Below the pieces are notes generated by a model, which was not told the DNA's origin, searched no databases, and saw only the letters and a list, made by a program, of their open reading frames with translations. 64,000 nucleotides of DNA, taken from assembly GCA_965230375.1 (NCBI GenBank), contig CBDDKU010000012.1, positions 1-64,000 of the forward strand. The letters are read 5' to 3'. Below are positions 1-9,327 of this stretch, piece after piece. The stretch comes from CBDDKU01 sp965230375. GTDB lineage: Bacteria > Bacteroidota > Bacteroidia > Flavobacteriales_D > Cryomorphaceae. The number at the start of each line of letters is the position of its first letter. Within the stretch, counting starts at the first letter, position 1. A program made the translations under genes and the position numbers.

Positions 1-699
1 GTACAGACCCAAATGATCAGCACCAATAAAAGTTCCTTCCGTATTGTATTTTAACATGTATATATCTTCACCGTCATTAACCGATCCAGGGAATGTTGCT
101 TCGAAGCTTTCATCGCAATACGTGCCCATGGGTAGTTTTGAATAAACATAGGAATCACCTTGTGGAGAAACAAATAAATCAAGAGCAACCGCCAACTGCA
201 AATCGCTAGGATTAACAACTACAGTGTCTTCAGGCATTTTAAACCATTGAAGTTCACCATCCGTATTGTACTTGATCAATAGGATTCCTTTTCTATTCGA
301 AATAACAGAAGTATCAGAATCAAGATTTAACTCATAGTTGACTAGACGGCTACTGTTTACATTGCATAAGAGGTAAACACCATTTAGCGAATCTGTCGCC
401 AGGCCCCAAGAACTGTCGCCGCTTGTTCCGCCAATAATCTTGGTCCAGCGATGCGCCCCGTCACAGTCAAAACTGGTTAAAGCAGCATCGTGCACCCCAT
501 TGCTAAAAAAGGTCTCATCATCCAATGTATAGGCATCTTCCAGACTCCAGGTCACATATGTATTACCTTCCGCATCTGTCGTTATGTGAAAAGCATTAGA
601 ACGTACTTCCTGCCCCCACTGCCAGTCGGTTTGGGAAAAGGCTGTAACCGAACAAAGAGTTAATAGGAATAGGTATAAAGTCTTGGATAAGAATTTCAT
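1..699 (-). CDS. Secreted beta-propeller-like repeat protein, 3' end cut by window edge
   Basis: Open frame from ATG at 699 to the window edge with no stop (233 codons seen). The first ~22 residues form a signal peptide ending in AFSQ. What follows alternates short Gly/Asp turns with phrases such as DAEGNTYVTW, GVYLLCNV and LLIKYNTDGELQWFK, spaced as in SBBP-type beta-propeller repeats of secreted Bacteroidota proteins, which often end in a T9SS sorting domain. The C-terminus lies outside the window, so that domain cannot be confirmed. Exact function unknown; probably cell-surface or extracellular. It is transcribed divergently from the M61 peptidase. Confidence 0.8.
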   Translation of the reverse strand, partial: MKFLSKTLYLFLLTLCSVTAFSQTDWQWGQEVRSNAFHITTDAEGNTYVTWSLEDAYTLDDETFFSNGVHDAALTSFDCDGAHRWTKIIGGTSGDSSWGLATDSLNGVYLLCNVNSSRLVNYELNLDSDTSVISNRKGILLIKYNTDGELQWFKMPEDTVVVNPSDLQLAVALDLFVSPQGDSYVYSKLPMGTYCDESFEATFPGSVNDGEDIYMLKYNTEGTFIGADHLGLY

Positions 700-1226
700 G
701 GCTCACTGTTTGGATTTGTAAGATAGGGAAATCGGAGGAATAGCTTCACTGAATTAAAAATTAGGAATACCGGAATTAGGAATGTCTTCAATTCGAGAAA
801 ATAAGTCATTTCGAGTGCCCCGATTTTTTTCGGGGTGTATCGAGAAATAGACGGCAAGAAGTGAGTTGCGAATTCGGAATGCTGGAATTCGGAATGAACG
901 ATTACAGTTTACTCATCGCTGCTATTATTACAGTTTTGAGCTTGGAAAGGGGGCACCGTACACAATCAAATTTCCCGCATGCGTCTCCGCGCTCCGGGCA
1001 TACTGACGCTATCGGTCAGCATTGCTTCGCTAATTCCTAATTTTTAATTCCCTCATTCTTCCCAAGTTCTCCCCTACTTCCAGAATGACGAAAGGAATCC
1101 ATAACCGAACTCTGCCCCAAAAAGCCAAAATTGTTCATTTACGAACAACATCTAAAAAAGCATAAACCACGTGCATGCTAAGCTCAATGCCCGTATTTTC
1201 GCCAATCAACATTGAAGGTATACATT
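700..1226. other. Intergenic region with short degenerate repeats
   Basis: No gene is supported in these 527 bases between two divergent genes. They hold several imperfect copies of GGAATTAGGAAT / GAATTCGGAATG (about 760-900), a short hairpin CCCCGA-TTTTT-TCGGGG (about 819-835), and CTGAC...GTCAG near 1001-1020. The divergent promoters presumably lie at both ends; TATTTTCG at about 1195 is a near match to the Bacteroidota -7 element for the M61 gene. Confidence 0.5.
1131..1148. promoter_or_regulatory. Inverted repeat upstream of M61 peptidase (possible operator)
   Basis: TTGTTC-ATTTAC-GAACAA is a perfect 6-bp inverted repeat with a 6-nt spacer, about 80 bp upstream of the M61 start. The size fits a dimeric regulator site, but no regulator is identified and the match could be chance. 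Confidence 0.25.
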
Positions 1227-3068
1227 ATGAAGACTTGGTTATCTGTTTTTTGCTTTTTGATTTCAACATGGTCATTTGGACAGGATGCTCAGTACAAAGT
1301 TGAAATTGACATCAACCATATCGTTGAAGATCAAGTCAAGGTGCGCGTATTTCCACCAGCCCTCGAGAGTGAGAAAGCCGTGTACAATATGCCCAAGATC
1401 ATTCCCGGCACTTACGATGTGAGTGACTTCGGGCAATTTGTGCATTCGATGATCGCCATTGACACGAGTGGAAACGAACTAGCAATCGAGAAACTCGACG
1501 TGAACCGATGGGAAATTGACAATGCGCCGTCGCTTAGCCACATCACATACCTTGTAGATGATAGCTATGACGAGCCTCGTGGAGCTGGAATATTCGAGCC
1601 AGCAGGTACCAATATTGATGCAAATGCAAATGTGGTTCTGAACCCATTCGGATTCTCGGGATATTTTGAAGGAACCAAACACCTTCCCCAAGAATTGCAT
1701 GTAACCAAGCCAGCAAACTTTTACGGAGAAACTTCCATGCAGCCAGTGTCAAAGAGCGATTCTCTAGACATTTTCCATGCGAAGAACTACTATGCCTACC
1801 ACGATGCTCCCATTCTCTATGCTGCAGCTGATACTGCCAGCGTGATGGTTGCCGGAGCGCGAATTGCAGTCGCTGTCTATTCTCCCAATGGCGTGATTTC
1901 GGCTACTGATATCATGAACGAAGTAGAAGGAATTTTTCCAGCAGCTGCCGAATACCTTGGTGGAAACCTACCTGTTGACCGATATTCTATTCTGGTCTAT
2001 CTAACGGAAGGAGCCTCGGGTACTGGAGCATTTGGAGCCCTCGAGCATATGACATCTACCGTATTTGTTCTCCCGGAAGCGCCCATGACAGCTTTGGGCC
2101 AGACTTTTAGGGATGTTACCGCTCATGAGTTTTTTCACATCGTAACTCCCCTCAACATCCACTCTGAAGAGATTCACGATTACGACTTTATGAACCCGCA
2201 GATGAGCGAGCACTTGTGGCTCTACGAAGGGTGCACGGAGTATGCTGCACAGCACGTTCAAGTGAAAAATGGAGATATGGATCTCGATACGTTTCTGTCT
2301 GTAATGAAGCAGAAAATGGCCACAGCATCTCAATACGACAGTGGTATCGCCTTTACCGAAATGAGCAAAAAAGCCTTAGGTGAACACGCCAGTCAATACG
2401 GAAATGTATATGAACAAGGAGCCTTAATCGGAATGGCTTTGGACTTGAAATTGAGAGCCCTTTCTGGTGGAAATTACGGCACACAAGAATTGATGAGAGA
2501 TCTATCGGCAGAATACGGTGTGGAAAAGCCATTTAAAGACGAAGAGCTATTTTCTGAAATAGCGCGTATTTCTGGGCAGCCAGAGATCGAAGCATTTCTC
2601 GAAAAGCATGTCGCAGGAACTGAACCCCTCCCATTTGCAGAACTCCTTGCACCGGCTGGAATTTACTATGCCGAGCAAGAAACGAAGGAGTTAATATCAG
2701 GTGGGAACATCGCTATCGGGTATAATCCAGATACGGAAAACCTAATTGTGATGGATACGAAAGGACTCGACTCATTTGGACAAGACCTCGGTTTTAAAGA
2801 AGGTGACCAATTAGTAGAGTGGAATGGCAGCGAAGTGACCATTGAAAACCTTCGCGATATATTGGATGCGTATCGCGCCGAAACAGAAGTGGGTGACAAA
2901 GTGATTGTGAAAGTCTTGAGAGAGAAGAAAGGGAAAGAAAAGGTGGTGAAGCTCAAGGGGAAAGCCATCATGACTACACGAACATCGACCGATGTTTTAG
3001 TTGCGGCAGATATTTCGGAACTTACGCCTGAACAAAAGGCATTTCGAAAGGCCTGGATCAATAAGTAA
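1227..3068 (+). CDS. M61 family metallopeptidase with PDZ domain
   Basis: 613 residues. A signal peptide (MKTWLSVFCFLISTWSFGQ) predicts export. The N-terminal half is the M61 beta-sandwich region. The gluzincin motif HEFFH is at about residues 300-304, with the third zinc ligand Glu about 334 in LWLYEGCTEY, so the catalytic site is complete. The C-terminal ~100 residues (from about 500) form a PDZ domain (GFKEGDQLVEWNG). Known members are aminopeptidases that prefer N-terminal Gly/Ala. The frame extends to a TTG at 1212, but ATG 1227 begins a clean signal peptide and is preferred. Probably a periplasmic peptidase. Confidence 0.88.
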   Translation: MKTWLSVFCFLISTWSFGQDAQYKVEIDINHIVEDQVKVRVFPPALESEKAVYNMPKIIPGTYDVSDFGQFVHSMIAIDTSGNELAIEKLDVNRWEIDNAPSLSHITYLVDDSYDEPRGAGIFEPAGTNIDANANVVLNPFGFSGYFEGTKHLPQELHVTKPANFYGETSMQPVSKSDSLDIFHAKNYYAYHDAPILYAAADTASVMVAGARIAVAVYSPNGVISATDIMNEVEGIFPAAAEYLGGNLPVDRYSILVYLTEGASGTGAFGALEHMTSTVFVLPEAPMTALGQTFRDVTAHEFFHIVTPLNIHSEEIHDYDFMNPQMSEHLWLYEGCTEYAAQHVQVKNGDMDLDTFLSVMKQKMATASQYDSGIAFTEMSKKALGEHASQYGNVYEQGALIGMALDLKLRALSGGNYGTQELMRDLSAEYGVEKPFKDEELFSEIARISGQPEIEAFLEKHVAGTEPLPFAELLAPAGIYYAEQETKELISGGNIAIGYNPDTENLIVMDTKGLDSFGQDLGFKEGDQLVEWNGSEVTIENLRDILDAYRAETEVGDKVIVKVLREKKGKEKVVKLKGKAIMTTRTSTDVLVAADISELTPEQKAFRKAWINK

Positions 3069-3070
3069 AA

Positions 3071-3442
3071 ATGAGCCAAATCGCTCCACTTGGCAGCCCT
3101 AAAAATTGGGTTGACCAAGAAGTGTGGATAAATGCAACGCTAGAACAAGTCGAAAAGGACTTTCGCCTACAGGGGCTGGATATATCCCTGACCAAAGGTA
3201 AGCGCGAATATCCCGAGCTAGTTTCCGAATTGGTTGATCTTATGGAAAGCCTTGACCTACTCAATCACGACAAGTTTGCAGGGCTCCTCTATCAACTTGA
3301 CATTTCGGAGAAGAAAATGATCTCCCGCCTTCATAGATCAAACCCAGAGAACATTTATGCAATGGTGGCCCACGAAATAATCAAGCGGTGCTTTGAAAAG
3401 GTATGGTGGCGAAATCACTTTAAATCTGACTCCAACCTGTAG
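3071..3442 (+). CDS. Conserved hypothetical protein, soluble
   Basis: 123 residues starting two bases after the M61 stop, so probably cotranscribed with it. No signal peptide or membrane segment. The sequence is charged and mostly helical; it has WINATLEQVEKDF early and a Trp/His-rich tail (CFEKVWWRNHF). Family not recognised. The tight spacing argues that it is a real gene. Confidence 0.55.
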   Translation: MSQIAPLGSPKNWVDQEVWINATLEQVEKDFRLQGLDISLTKGKREYPELVSELVDLMESLDLLNHDKFAGLLYQLDISEKKMISRLHRSNPENIYAMVAHEIIKRCFEKVWWRNHFKSDSNL

Positions 3443-3494
3443 AAGGCCAACAGAAACCTGTCAGCAATTCTCATGGGCTGATGGTAAAAAATGG

Positions 3495-3502
3495 TATTTT
3501 TG
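3495..3502 (+). promoter_or_regulatory. Putative -7 element (TATTTTTG) for sucA
   Basis: TATTTTTG matches the Bacteroidota -7 consensus TANNTTTG exactly and lies 28 bp before the sucA ATG. No TTG -33 element is seen at the usual distance. Confidence 0.4.
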
Positions 3503-3529
3503 CATGACTAATTACGGTGCACATACCTT

Positions 3530-6256
3530 ATGGACAAATTTTCTTTCCTCGGCAACACTTCGATCGAGTGGGTTGAGGAACAATACGAGCAATACCTAAA
3601 AGATCCACATTCAATTGCTTCTGACTGGGCCCATTTCTTTGAGGGCTTTGAGTTTGCAAGAAAAAACTACGATACCGACTCCGAAATTCCAGAGAACGTT
3701 CAAAAGGAGTTCAAGGTGCTAAACCTTATCGAAGGGTATCGCTCTAGAGGCCACCTATTCACTCATACAAACCCCGTCAGAGAAAGGCGTAAATACAGCC
3801 CAACTCTGGATTTGGAAAACTTTGACTTGAGTGAAAAAGACCTCAACATCACCTTTCAAGCTGGAGAAGAGATTGGAATCGGTCCTGCTACGCTAAAAGA
3901 AATCGTTGACACACTCAAGAAGACTTACTGCGAGAGCATTGGCCTGGAGTACAACTATATCCGTCATCCTGAACGCAAGAAGTGGATCAAGGATAAAATA
4001 GACCTGAGAAACAGGCCAAAATTCACTGACGAAGAAAAACTAATCATCTTCGACTTCCTGAACAGAGCAACATCTTTCGAGCAATACGTTCAAAAGAAAT
4101 TCGTCGGCCAAAAGCGTTTTAGCATCGAAGGTGCAGAGTCGCTTATGCCAGCTCTTCACGCACTCGTACAGCGCGGATCTAAATTCGGCGTGAAAGAAAT
4201 GGTCTTTGGAATGGCCCACCGCGGACGTCTAAACGTCTTGGCCAATGTTTTCAAAAAGAACTTCAAAGAAATCTTCTCTGAGTTTGCAGGGAAAGAATAC
4301 CTCGATTATGAAGATTTTGATGGTGATGTAAAGTACCACCTTGGATACTCTACTGAGATCATCGCCGAGAACGGTGAGCCGGTTCACTTGACATTGGCCC
4401 CTAACCCTTCTCACCTCGAAGCTGTAGATCCAGTAGTTGAGGGATTGACTCGAGCCAAATTGGACTTATACCTAAAAGATGAAAAATCGGTTCTCCCGAT
4501 TTTGATCCACGGTGATGCGGCCATCGCGGCTCAAGGAGTCGTTTACGAAGTATTCCAAATGGCCCAGCTCGAAGGGTACCGCACTGGTGGAACCATCCAC
4601 ATCGTCATCAACAATCAGGTTGGGTTTACGACGAACTACCTCGACGGACGCTCTTCGACTTACTGTACTGATGTTGCTAAAACGACACTTTGCCCAGTTT
4701 TCCATGTAAATGGAGACGACATCGAAGCGGTAGTTCAAACGATATTGATCGCATTCCAATACCGTCAGGAATTTGGACGCGATGTGGTGATTGACCTGCT
4801 CTGCTACAGAAAGTACGGCCACAACGAAGGTGATGAGCCGAAGTTTACACAGCCAAAGCTTTACGACCTTATTTCGAAGCATCCGAATCCAAGAGAAATC
4901 TACCTCAAGCAATTGCTTGAAGAGAAGATCATTACCCAAGAGCTTGCCGATCAATACATCGAAAAGTTCAACGGCGTTCTAGACAGAGAGTTTGAAGCAT
5001 CAAAAGAGATGACCAATGTCTATGTCAAGAAATTCTTGGAGCAAACCTGGGAAGGGCTTGAGCCAGCAGAACCCGCTGACTTTGACAGTTCTCCCGAAAC
5101 GGGATATGACAAGAAGAAACTCGTGGACCTGGCACACAAGATGAATACCTTGCCAGACAAGAAGTTCTTCAGAAAGGTGGTGAAACTCATGAAAGACCGA
5201 ATCAAAATGATTGAAGAAGATCGTTTGGATTGGGCTATGGGTGAATTGCTCGCTTACGCTACTTTGCTCGAAGAAGGCCACAATGTGCGCGTTTCGGGTC
5301 AAGATGTAGAGCGTGGTACATTCTCCCACCGTCATGCTGTTCTCAAGACAGAAGACAACGAAGAAGAATACATTCCGCTCAACCACTTGAGCGAGAATCA
5401 AGAAGAGTTTAAAATTTACAATTCACTGCTCTCCGAATACGGTGTGCTTGGATTTGACTATGGATATGCATTCGCCAACCCGCATGGATTGACCATTTGG
5501 GAAGCTCAATTTGGAGATTTCTTCAATGGAGCCCAAATCATGATCGACCAGTTTATCTGCTCGGCTGAAGACAAGTGGCGTACCATGAACGGCATCGTTA
5601 TGCTCCTTCCACACGGATATGAAGGAATGGGATCTGAGCACTCAAGCGGACGCATGGAGCGATTCCTACAACTCTGCGCCGAGTACAATATGCAAGTTTG
5701 CAACGCGACTACGCCAGCCAACTACTTCCACCTGCTGAGAAGACAGCTTCACAGAAATTTCCGTAAGCCGCTTATCGTATTCACACCTAAGAAACTCCTC
5801 CGCTACCCTGCAGCAGTCTCTAAAATGGATGAACTAGCAACGGGCAGATTTCAGGAAGTCATCGACGATCCGAATATCGATCCAAGTGCTGTGGATACTG
5901 TGGTGCTCAGCTCAGGAAAAATCTACTACGAGATTCTCGAAGAAAAAGAGAATACCGACTCTGGAGAAAACATCGCTGTGGTGAGAGTTGAGCAACTTTA
6001 TCCGTTGCCAGAAAAGCAAATTGATAAAGCTCTCGAGCGTTATCCGAATGCGAAAAACTATGTCTGGGTACAAGAAGAACCAAAGAATATGGGTGCCTGG
6101 AGTCACATGGCTTTGAACTACCAAAATGTAAAACTCGAATGCATTTCGCGTCGAGCTTCGGCTAGCCCAGCATCAGGTTCGGGAGTGACATCTGCTGCCC
6201 GCCAAAAAGAAATACTAACACAGCTTTTTAGCTATGCCAAACAAACCGTTAAATAA
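3530..6256 (+). CDS. sucA: 2-oxoglutarate dehydrogenase E1 component
   Basis: 908 residues, full length for the homodimeric thiamine-diphosphate-dependent E1 that decarboxylates 2-oxoglutarate and succinylates the lipoyl group of E2 in the TCA cycle. The N-terminus (FLGNTSIEWVEEQYEQYLKD) is the typical E1o arm. Core motifs follow: GMAHRGRLNVLANV, the cofactor segment GDAAIAAQGVVYE...INNQVGFTT, and HNEGDEPKFTQP. The C-terminal transketolase-like domain includes LLPHGYEGMGSEHSSGR. sucB follows after 8 bases, so the two form an operon; the shared E3 is not in the window. Confidence 0.97.
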   Translation: MDKFSFLGNTSIEWVEEQYEQYLKDPHSIASDWAHFFEGFEFARKNYDTDSEIPENVQKEFKVLNLIEGYRSRGHLFTHTNPVRERRKYSPTLDLENFDLSEKDLNITFQAGEEIGIGPATLKEIVDTLKKTYCESIGLEYNYIRHPERKKWIKDKIDLRNRPKFTDEEKLIIFDFLNRATSFEQYVQKKFVGQKRFSIEGAESLMPALHALVQRGSKFGVKEMVFGMAHRGRLNVLANVFKKNFKEIFSEFAGKEYLDYEDFDGDVKYHLGYSTEIIAENGEPVHLTLAPNPSHLEAVDPVVEGLTRAKLDLYLKDEKSVLPILIHGDAAIAAQGVVYEVFQMAQLEGYRTGGTIHIVINNQVGFTTNYLDGRSSTYCTDVAKTTLCPVFHVNGDDIEAVVQTILIAFQYRQEFGRDVVIDLLCYRKYGHNEGDEPKFTQPKLYDLISKHPNPREIYLKQLLEEKIITQELADQYIEKFNGVLDREFEASKEMTNVYVKKFLEQTWEGLEPAEPADFDSSPETGYDKKKLVDLAHKMNTLPDKKFFRKVVKLMKDRIKMIEEDRLDWAMGELLAYATLLEEGHNVRVSGQDVERGTFSHRHAVLKTEDNEEEYIPLNHLSENQEEFKIYNSLLSEYGVLGFDYGYAFANPHGLTIWEAQFGDFFNGAQIMIDQFICSAEDKWRTMNGIVMLLPHGYEGMGSEHSSGRMERFLQLCAEYNMQVCNATTPANYFHLLRRQLHRNFRKPLIVFTPKKLLRYPAAVSKMDELATGRFQEVIDDPNIDPSAVDTVVLSSGKIYYEILEEKENTDSGENIAVVRVEQLYPLPEKQIDKALERYPNAKNYVWVQEEPKNMGAWSHMALNYQNVKLECISRRASASPASGSGVTSAARQKEILTQLFSYAKQTVK

Positions 6257-6264
6257 CTAACTCC

Positions 6265-7527
6265 ATGTTTGAAATGAAAGTGCCCAGTCCGGGCGAATCT
6301 ATATCTGAAGTTGAGATCGCTCAATGGCTTGTCAGCGACGGAGACTACGTTGAAAAAGATCAGGCCATTGCCGAAGTCGACTCCGACAAAGCAACCCTAG
6401 AGCTTCCAGCTGAAGTAGCTGGTGTTATTACGCTCAAAGCTGAAGAAGGCGATGCGGTTGCTGTTGGCGACGTGGTTTGTTTGATCGACACGGAAGCACC
6501 GAAACCGGAAGGCAAGGAAGAACCTGCCGCAGTGGAAGAAGCGCCAAAGGCAGAAGCCAAAGCCGAAGCTGCTCCAGCACCTAAAGCAGAACCGAAAACT
6601 GATCCAAAACCAGCCGCTGAGAAATCGTACGCAACAGGTCACCCATCCGTAGCTGCTAAAAAGCTCATGGACGAAAATGGTGTCTCGGCAAATCAAGTGA
6701 ATGGAACCGGCCCCGACGGACGCATCACAAAACAAGATGTGGTAGCGGCCATGGCAGCTGGATTCAATACGAGCTCTGCCGCTGGCTGGGGTGGAACTCG
6801 CGATATTGAGCGCAAGCGCATGTCGATGATTCGTCGTAAAACGGCTGAGCGTTTGGTAGGTGTCAAGAACGAAACGGCTATGCTCACCACGTTCAACGAG
6901 GTGAACATGAAGCCAATTATGGATATCAGAAAGAAGTACAAAGAGCTTTTCAAGGAACATCACGGCGTAAACCTTGGCTTTATGTCTTTCTTTACCAAAG
7001 CGGTTACTGAAGCTCTGAATCTCTTTCCACACGTCAATGCGATGATTGATGGCGACGAGATGATATCGCACAACTACGCCGATATCGGTATCGCAGTAAG
7101 TTCACCAAAAGGACTTATGGTGCCTGTGGTGCGAAATGCTGAGCAGATGGGTCTCGCTGAAATAGAAGCAGAGATTAAGCGACTTGCCATCAAGGCGCGC
7201 GATGGAAAAATTGCCATTGAAGATATGCAGGGTGGAACCTTTACCATCACCAACGGTGGGGTATTTGGTTCGATGATGAGCACCCCAATCATCAACCCAC
7301 CGCAGTCGGCCATTCTGGGAATGCACAACATCGTGGAGCGCCCCATGGCGGTAAACGGAGAAGTTGTGATCCTTCCAATGATGTATGTGGCTCTATCTTA
7401 CGATCACCGCATTATCGATGGAAAAGACTCAGTTGGATTCCTTGTGAAAGTGAAGGAAATGCTCGAGAATCCAGAGAAAATGATTTTCGGAGCTAAGGAC
7501 CCTGCAGAAATATTGCTGGGGCTGTAG
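6265..7527 (+). CDS. sucB: Dihydrolipoyllysine-residue succinyltransferase (2-oxoglutarate dehydrogenase E2)
   Basis: 420 residues in classic E2 order: one lipoyl domain (1-75; lipoylated Lys about 42 in VDSDKATLEL), an Ala/Pro/Lys/Glu-rich flexible linker (about 78-120), a peripheral-subunit-binding domain (HPSVAAKKLMDENG...DGRITKQDV, about 125-155) and a CAT-like catalytic domain ending in LSYDHRIIDGKDSVGF, which holds the catalytic His and Asp. It transfers succinyl from lipoamide to CoA and forms the core of the complex. It is cotranscribed with sucA and followed by a strong terminator. Confidence 0.97.
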   Translation: MFEMKVPSPGESISEVEIAQWLVSDGDYVEKDQAIAEVDSDKATLELPAEVAGVITLKAEEGDAVAVGDVVCLIDTEAPKPEGKEEPAAVEEAPKAEAKAEAAPAPKAEPKTDPKPAAEKSYATGHPSVAAKKLMDENGVSANQVNGTGPDGRITKQDVVAAMAAGFNTSSAAGWGGTRDIERKRMSMIRRKTAERLVGVKNETAMLTTFNEVNMKPIMDIRKKYKELFKEHHGVNLGFMSFFTKAVTEALNLFPHVNAMIDGDEMISHNYADIGIAVSSPKGLMVPVVRNAEQMGLAEIEAEIKRLAIKARDGKIAIEDMQGGTFTITNGGVFGSMMSTPIINPPQSAILGMHNIVERPMAVNGEVVILPMMYVALSYDHRIIDGKDSVGFLVKVKEMLENPEKMIFGAKDPAEILLGL

Positions 7528-7548
7528 TACTTCGATTCTGAATAAAAT

Positions 7549-7586
7549 TAAAAAGGCTGGGTAGAATTATCCGGCCTTTTTTCTTT
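7549..7586 (+). terminator. Rho-independent terminator after sucB
   Basis: AAAAGGCTGG (7551-7560) pairs with CCGGCCTTTT (7571-7580) around a 10-nt loop and runs into TTTCTTT. One G-T pair; otherwise perfect. Confidence 0.85.
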
Positions 7587-7729
7587 GCGCTGAAAGAAAA
7601 TCCGGAAACCTGACACCACGCGATACGCTGCTCTAATCGCGCGGTAGTGTAGCAAGTCAACTGTTAAATATTTCCTGATAGAATCGTGCTTTCAACCAAT
7701 TACCAACGACTCGAGACCCAGTACTGAAG

Positions 7730-7755
7730 AAAAGGCCAGTCGTCACTGGCCTTTT
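7730..7755 (-). terminator. Terminator of the sigma/anti-sigma unit
   Basis: AAAAGGCCAGT (7730-7740) and ACTGGCCTTTT (7745-7755) form an 11-bp stem with a CGTC loop, one base beyond the TAG stop (7757-7759) of the minus-strand gene. The symmetry makes it usable from both sides. Confidence 0.75.
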
Positions 7756-7756
7756 C

Positions 7757-8767
7757 CTATGGGGTCAACCGCGCTAGGCGCGAAGCAGCCATCGGGCTAT
7801 AATGCCCATTTCGCAACAGTATCTCTTTGTAGAGATGAATGGCTTCTTCTTTCTGCCCCATTTCAAGCAAGGAAGCAGCCAGATACCAAGTGGCCTCTTC
7901 GTAAAAAGACTGTACAAGGTGCTGGCGACTTCGTTCAAAATTTTTGCCCGCGGACTCAAATTCGTTCAAATGGTACTCACATAACCCCAGGTAAAAGAGA
8001 AGGTTTACATCACTCTCCATATTTATCCCCAACAGCTCTTTTTTCGCCTTTCCATACCGCTCTTTCTTTATGGCCCTCAAAGCCCGATCAAACTGGTCGA
8101 TATAGGAAGGTTCTTCGCTCTCCGAATTCACATACTTCTGAAAAAGAACAGACGGTGACCTAAACGGTCTTTCCTGGCTGGCGGGGAGGCTTTTCACATA
8201 GTTCTGCCCCTCTGGCTCACTGTTAAGGTAAGCAGGTGCCACAGCGAGCTTCAGATCGTATACGTAAACTATTTGCACATTTGACTTGATGGCTCCCTTG
8301 CGCTCAAAGGCTATTTCATCAATACCCACGCGCGGAACAGCTTCAACTTGAAGCTCATTTCTCGCCATTTTCACCGGTCTTTGGTCGAGAGCGGGTGTAG
8401 CCTTCACCTGTCTTTCCAACTCCAGAGAAGTAATCAACTCCATCGATATAAGCTCCGTGCCTTCTGTTTCTTCAATTAAAAGCATCGGCTCCTGATGGAT
8501 TGGCTCATACTGCAGATCTGACTCGGTACTTTCCGGCCAAAATGAAAACAGGAGAGCAATGGAAATGACGCCTACGACTACAGCGCCTGCTACGCCGTTT
8601 GATTTCAATTTAGGCACGGTTTGAAGCCCTGCGGGATAGGATTGATATCCATCCACAGCATCTTTCAAAAAAGGATCCATCGACATCTCCTTCTCAAATT
8701 CGTTCCTCTCACGGGGAGACATCTTCCCACCGATATACTTTTCTATGTTGGCTTTTGAACTAATCAT
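7757..8767 (-). CDS. Membrane-anchored TPR protein, probable anti-sigma factor
   Basis: 336 residues. The N-terminus (IEKYIGGKMSPRERNEFEKEMSMDPFLKDAVDGY) resembles the short zinc-less anti-sigma helical domain of Bacteroidota. One membrane helix lies at about 58-75 (AGAVVVGVISIALLFSFW), then a variable linker, then tetratricopeptide-like repeats in the last ~110 residues (YYLGLCEYHLNEFESAGKNFERS and next unit). Its start overlaps the sigma-factor stop by 4 bases (ATGA), a sign of translational coupling. Inferred role: holds the sigma factor at the membrane with a periplasmic TPR sensor. No biochemical family is certain. Confidence 0.72.
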   Translation of the reverse strand: MISSKANIEKYIGGKMSPRERNEFEKEMSMDPFLKDAVDGYQSYPAGLQTVPKLKSNGVAGAVVVGVISIALLFSFWPESTESDLQYEPIHQEPMLLIEETEGTELISMELITSLELERQVKATPALDQRPVKMARNELQVEAVPRVGIDEIAFERKGAIKSNVQIVYVYDLKLAVAPAYLNSEPEGQNYVKSLPASQERPFRSPSVLFQKYVNSESEEPSYIDQFDRALRAIKKERYGKAKKELLGINMESDVNLLFYLGLCEYHLNEFESAGKNFERSRQHLVQSFYEEATWYLAASLLEMGQKEEAIHLYKEILLRNGHYSPMAASRLARLTP

Positions 8768-9327
8768 GGCTTTGAGCTTTGCTTTGATTCGATGGACATG
8801 CGGAGATTGCGCTTTCCATTTTGAAGGTGAGACTTCACCTGTTTAACAGACAGGTTCAGGTTATCGGCAATTTCGGTGTACGATCGCTTCTCGAAATAAA
8901 AGGCCTTGATGCACTCGCGCTGGGCCTGTTTCAACTCCTTTAGCGCCGCATCCATAGCCGACATCCGTCCGTCGATGATGTCGCTTTCATACGGCGACCT
9001 ATCTCGTTCGGTCTCCCACTTCGATTCGTGCTTCTTAACGGTCTTTTCCTTTCTAATCACTCCCAGACAATGGTTTTTGGACAAGACATAAAACCAGGTT
9101 CTAAACGTTTGAATCTCGTGGCGTTCAATATCCCGATCGAGCTTCACAAAAATATCTGCAACAGCATCTTTCGCCGCATCGGGGTCCTGAAGGTATTTGA
9201 GCGCAACACCATAGCACAAATGGGCATACCGGCGGTAAATCTCCGCCAGTATGCGTCTGCGATCAGAAAGAAATAAACCGACTAATTCTTCATCGCTTTT
9301 GTGCCGATATGTCCATTTTCGTAGCAA
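8764..9327 (-). CDS. RNA polymerase sigma-70 factor, ECF-like
   Basis: 187 residues with region 2 (DEELVGLFLSDRRRILAEIYRRYAHLCYGVALKYLQD...AVADIFVKL) and region 4 with a helix-turn-helix (YTEIADNLNLSVKQVKSHLQNGKRNL). The only start that keeps all of region 2 is TTG at 9327, directly after the TAA of the upstream gene (TAATTG), which suggests coupled translation. It sits between a TonB-plug protein and a membrane anti-sigma candidate, the usual sigma/anti-sigma logic of Bacteroidota surface signalling. Target promoters cannot be named. Confidence 0.88.
   Translation of the reverse strand: MLRKWTYRHKSDEELVGLFLSDRRRILAEIYRRYAHLCYGVALKYLQDPDAAKDAVADIFVKLDRDIERHEIQTFRTWFYVLSKNHCLGVIRKEKTVKKHESKWETERDRSPYESDIIDGRMSAMDAALKELKQAQRECIKAFYFEKRSYTEIADNLNLSVKQVKSHLQNGKRNLRMSIESKQSSKP

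Noticed and set aside
4472..4954. 160-codon ORF antisense to sucA
   Set aside because: Shadow frame of a clear housekeeping gene.
6397..7071. 224-codon ORF antisense to sucB
   Set aside because: Mirror of a well-supported gene with Phe/Cys/Arg-rich, non-protein-like composition.
7759..8163. 134-codon plus-strand ORF antisense to the TPR protein
   Set aside because: The minus-strand protein has clear TPR and membrane features; this frame has none.
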